Assembly: GCA_002256055.1 (NCBI GenBank)
Contig: NKIE01000003.1
Location: 18,807 to 26,530, forward strand
Reading direction: 5' to 3'
From: Pseudomonas sp. PGPPP3
GTDB lineage: Bacteria > Pseudomonadota > Gammaproteobacteria > Pseudomonadales > Pseudomonadaceae
Length of the DNA stretch: 7,724 nucleotides
In this document: piece after piece, positions 6,914-7,724 of the stretch
Position numbering within the stretch: position 1 is the stretch's first letter
Layout of the letters: each line of letters opens with the position of its first letter
The notes under the pieces: model-generated
Database searches by the model: none
The model's input: the letters and a program-made list of their open reading frames with translations, nothing else
Told to the model about the DNA's origin: nothing
Translations under genes and position numbers: made by a program

Positions 6914-6919
6914 CTCCTT
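6914..6919 (-). promoter_or_regulatory. Ribosome binding site that decides the beta-barrel start
   Basis: AAGGAG on the minus strand lies 12 bases before the ATG at 6901, rather far but the strongest SD match nearby. It sits inside the alternative eight-codon extension from 6925, and that start has no SD of its own. The shorter start is therefore favoured. Confidence 0.6.
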
Positions 6920-6931
6920 ACCCATGGTTTA

Positions 6932-6966
6932 GCCATCGATGTGGCAAATGCGACCCCATCGATGGC
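6932..6966 (-). repeat. Perfect 10-bp inverted repeat between the secreted-protein and barrel genes
   Basis: GCCATCGATG (6932-6941) and CATCGATGGC (6957-6966) are exact reverse complements around a 15-base loop. The structure begins 11 bases after the secreted-protein stop and ends 12 bases before the barrel's SD. No T-run follows on the minus strand, so it is not a standard terminator. It may protect the 3' end of the small gene's message, affect barrel translation, or be a DNA binding site, since each arm holds ATCGAT. Confidence 0.6.
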
Positions 6967-6977
6967 CGATCAGCCGA

Positions 6978-7424
6978 TTAGTTAGGGCTAGCGTTACCGC
7001 TGGAGCCGCCGCCCGAGCCGCTGCCACTTGGGATGCTAGAGCTACTGGTTGTACTGCCTGAGCCAGTTGCACCGGTTGCAGTGGAGGCGGAGTTGTTGGC
7101 AATAGCTTCAGCGCTTGCAGCTGCAATAGCATCGGCCTGACCAGGCGCAGCAGTAATGGCAGCTGCGGTAATCGCGTCAGCCATGCCTGGGTTAGCGCCG
7201 ATGGCTGCGGTAACGATGTCGGCAGCAGCGGCCGGATTGGCGGCAATTACAGCAGCCAAGGCTTGAACCAAAGCCTCGCCTTCGGCGGCGCCCAGGCTTT
7301 GAGTTTGAGCATCGGTCAGCGCCACACCGGCGGCCTGCACAGCACTCAGGGTCACTTGATCAGCAAACGCCTGGCCAGAAACCAGAGCTGCCGCCAGAGA
7401 AAGACTGAAAAGGGTTTTACGCAT
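6978..7424 (-). CDS. Secreted Ala-rich repeat protein with Ser/Gly-rich tail, function unknown
   Basis: This 148-residue protein is the first gene of the operon within the window. It has a Sec signal peptide (1-21, AFA before DQ). A leader region (22-57) is followed by an Ala-rich helical section of three degenerate 15-residue units, marked by Ile60/75/90 and Pro64/79/94. From about 110 the protein is low complexity, made of Ser, Gly, Thr, Ala and Asn. Mature protein has no Cys and no aromatic residues, and I see no enzyme motif. I do not recognise a named family, though similar small Ala-rich secreted proteins may occur at the head of other exopolysaccharide operons. A matrix, adhesive or polymer-associated role is inference. 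The ATG at 7424 gives a canonical signal peptide (MRKTLFSL) with GAGG 9 bases upstream. An in-frame ATG at 7451 with GAAGG 10 bases upstream would add nine residues and cannot be excluded. Confidence 0.8.
   Translation of the reverse strand: MRKTLFSLSLAAALVSGQAFADQVTLSAVQAAGVALTDAQTQSLGAAEGEALVQALAAVIAANPAAAADIVTAAIGANPGMADAITAAAITAAPGQADAIAAASAEAIANNSASTATGATGSGSTTSSSSIPSGSGSGGGSSGNASPN
7122..7253 (-). repeat. Tandem degenerate repeat encoding 14-15 residue units
   Basis: Three in-frame units of about 45, 42 and 45 bases encode residues 58-101 of the secreted protein. The units read AVIAANPAAAADIVT, AAIGANPGMADAIT and AAAITAAPGQADAIA. Ile and Pro recur exactly every 15 residues (Ile60/75/90, Pro64/79/94). 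The DNA copies differ at many third positions, so this is an old protein repeat and not a recent DNA duplication. Confidence 0.75.
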
Positions 7425-7432
7425 ATCGAACG

Positions 7433-7437
7433 TCCTC
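7433..7437 (-). promoter_or_regulatory. Ribosome binding site of the secreted repeat protein
   Basis: GAGGA on the minus strand lies 8 bases before the ATG at 7424 (9 bases if measured from GAGG). It supports this start over the upstream in-frame ATG at 7451, which also has a usable GAAGG. The choice changes only the length of the signal peptide's n-region. Confidence 0.5.
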
Positions 7438-7627
7438 GTTAGATGTTGCATGGGTCCTGTCCCTTCTCTGCGAAATGCAGCGGGCAGTTTGGGTGATTAC
7501 AGCGACAAAGGCGGTTGAAAAAGATCGACGAGATGCGCCCGTAACAGGGTACGAGGTGCAAAGAGCGAGATATTTGATGGGGGAGAACAGCAACAGCGCA
7601 GCACTGAAGGCTGTGCCAGCAAAACGC

Positions 7628-7658
7628 AAAAAAACGCTCGCTTGGCCAAACGCTGGCC
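7628..7658 (-). terminator. Possible weak intrinsic terminator of a gene beyond the window
   Basis: On the minus strand GGCCA (7654-7658) and TGGCC (7644-7648) form a 5-bp stem with a 5-base loop, followed nine bases later by seven T residues (7628-7634). The gap between stem and T-run is too long for a textbook terminator. It may be the remains of an upstream gene's terminator, or chance. Confidence 0.25.
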
Positions 7659-7724
7659 GGCGCGAAGAGAGGATTATTTTGCGGAATAAAGACATTTCGT
7701 TAGTCCGTTAACGTCAACCCAGGC

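Larger units (their letters stand above)
7425..7724 (-). other. Non-coding leader / presumed promoter region of the operon
   Basis: These 300 bases hold no convincing gene. The operon promoter is expected here or just beyond the window edge, but I see no full sigma-70 promoter. The closest pieces on the minus strand are TTGACG (7712-7717) without a good -10 at 16-18 bases, and TGTAAT (7496-7501) without a good -35. A T-run (7628-7634) follows a weak hairpin, and a 4-bp hairpin (7468-7480) lies in the presumed 5' leader. Reading frames crossing the region have no family-like content. Confidence 0.5.

Noticed and set aside
7613..7618. TGGCAC on the minus strand as a sigma-54 -24 element
   Set aside because: The required TTGC-like -12 element is absent at the correct spacing; TCAG stands there.
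7417..7695. 92-codon minus-strand frame across the leader
   Set aside because: It has no Shine-Dalgarno sequence, overlaps the start of the secreted protein, and its translation has no domain or clear signal pattern. The region reads as leader DNA.
7475..7711. 78-codon plus-strand frame in the leader
   Set aside because: The composition is highly basic with no recognisable feature, and it opposes the operon's promoter region. Chance frame.

Overview
This window is most of one exopolysaccharide assembly and export operon, and all of its genes lie on the minus strand. The organism looks like a moderately GC-rich gammaproteobacterium of the Pseudomonas / Shewanella / Vibrio kind. The evidence is a fused Wzc-type tyrosine autokinase, a proteobacterial WcaJ-like sugar-phosphate transferase and Vps-type companion genes. 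The genus is inference; no rRNA or other marker gene is present.

In the direction of transcription (high to low coordinates) the layout is as follows. At 7425-7724 there is a non-coding leader or promoter region. At 6978-7424 is a small secreted Ala-rich protein with a 15-residue repeat and a Ser/Gly tail. At 5738-6901 is an outer-membrane beta-barrel. At 5143-5679 is a short periplasmic polysaccharide export (OPX, SLBB) protein. At 2793-5042 is a Wzz/Wzc-like co-polymerase fused to a tyrosine kinase. At 2024-2749 is a PHP-type (CpsB-like) tyrosine phosphatase. At 1269-2027 is a membrane-anchored VpsP-like protein, translationally coupled to the phosphatase by an ATGA overlap. At 1-1219 is the initiating undecaprenyl-phosphate hexose-1-phosphate transferase, cut by the window edge exactly at its catalytic Asp. 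Gaps between genes are 43-100 bases or an overlap. Small inverted repeats lie in several gaps, and one of them resembles a leaky terminator.

The transferase would load the first sugar on undecaprenyl phosphate at the inner membrane. The kinase/co-polymerase would control polymerisation through cycling of its C-terminal tyrosine cluster, with the PHP phosphatase as the likely opposing enzyme. The short OPX protein and the barrel would carry polymer across periplasm and outer membrane. No glycosyltransferase, Wzx flippase or Wzy polymerase is in the window, so these should lie beyond base 1 or elsewhere. The gene set closely parallels the Vibrio cholerae vps-II cluster (VpsL, M, N, O, P). The differences are the PHP phosphatase between kinase and VpsP, the transferase at the far end, and the secreted repeat protein in front.

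The least explained items are the secreted repeat protein, the pairing of an OPX protein that has no membrane-spanning part with a dedicated barrel, and two changed residues in the transferase's membrane-hairpin signature. I see no mobile element, CRISPR array, tRNA or rRNA, and no credible plus-strand gene.
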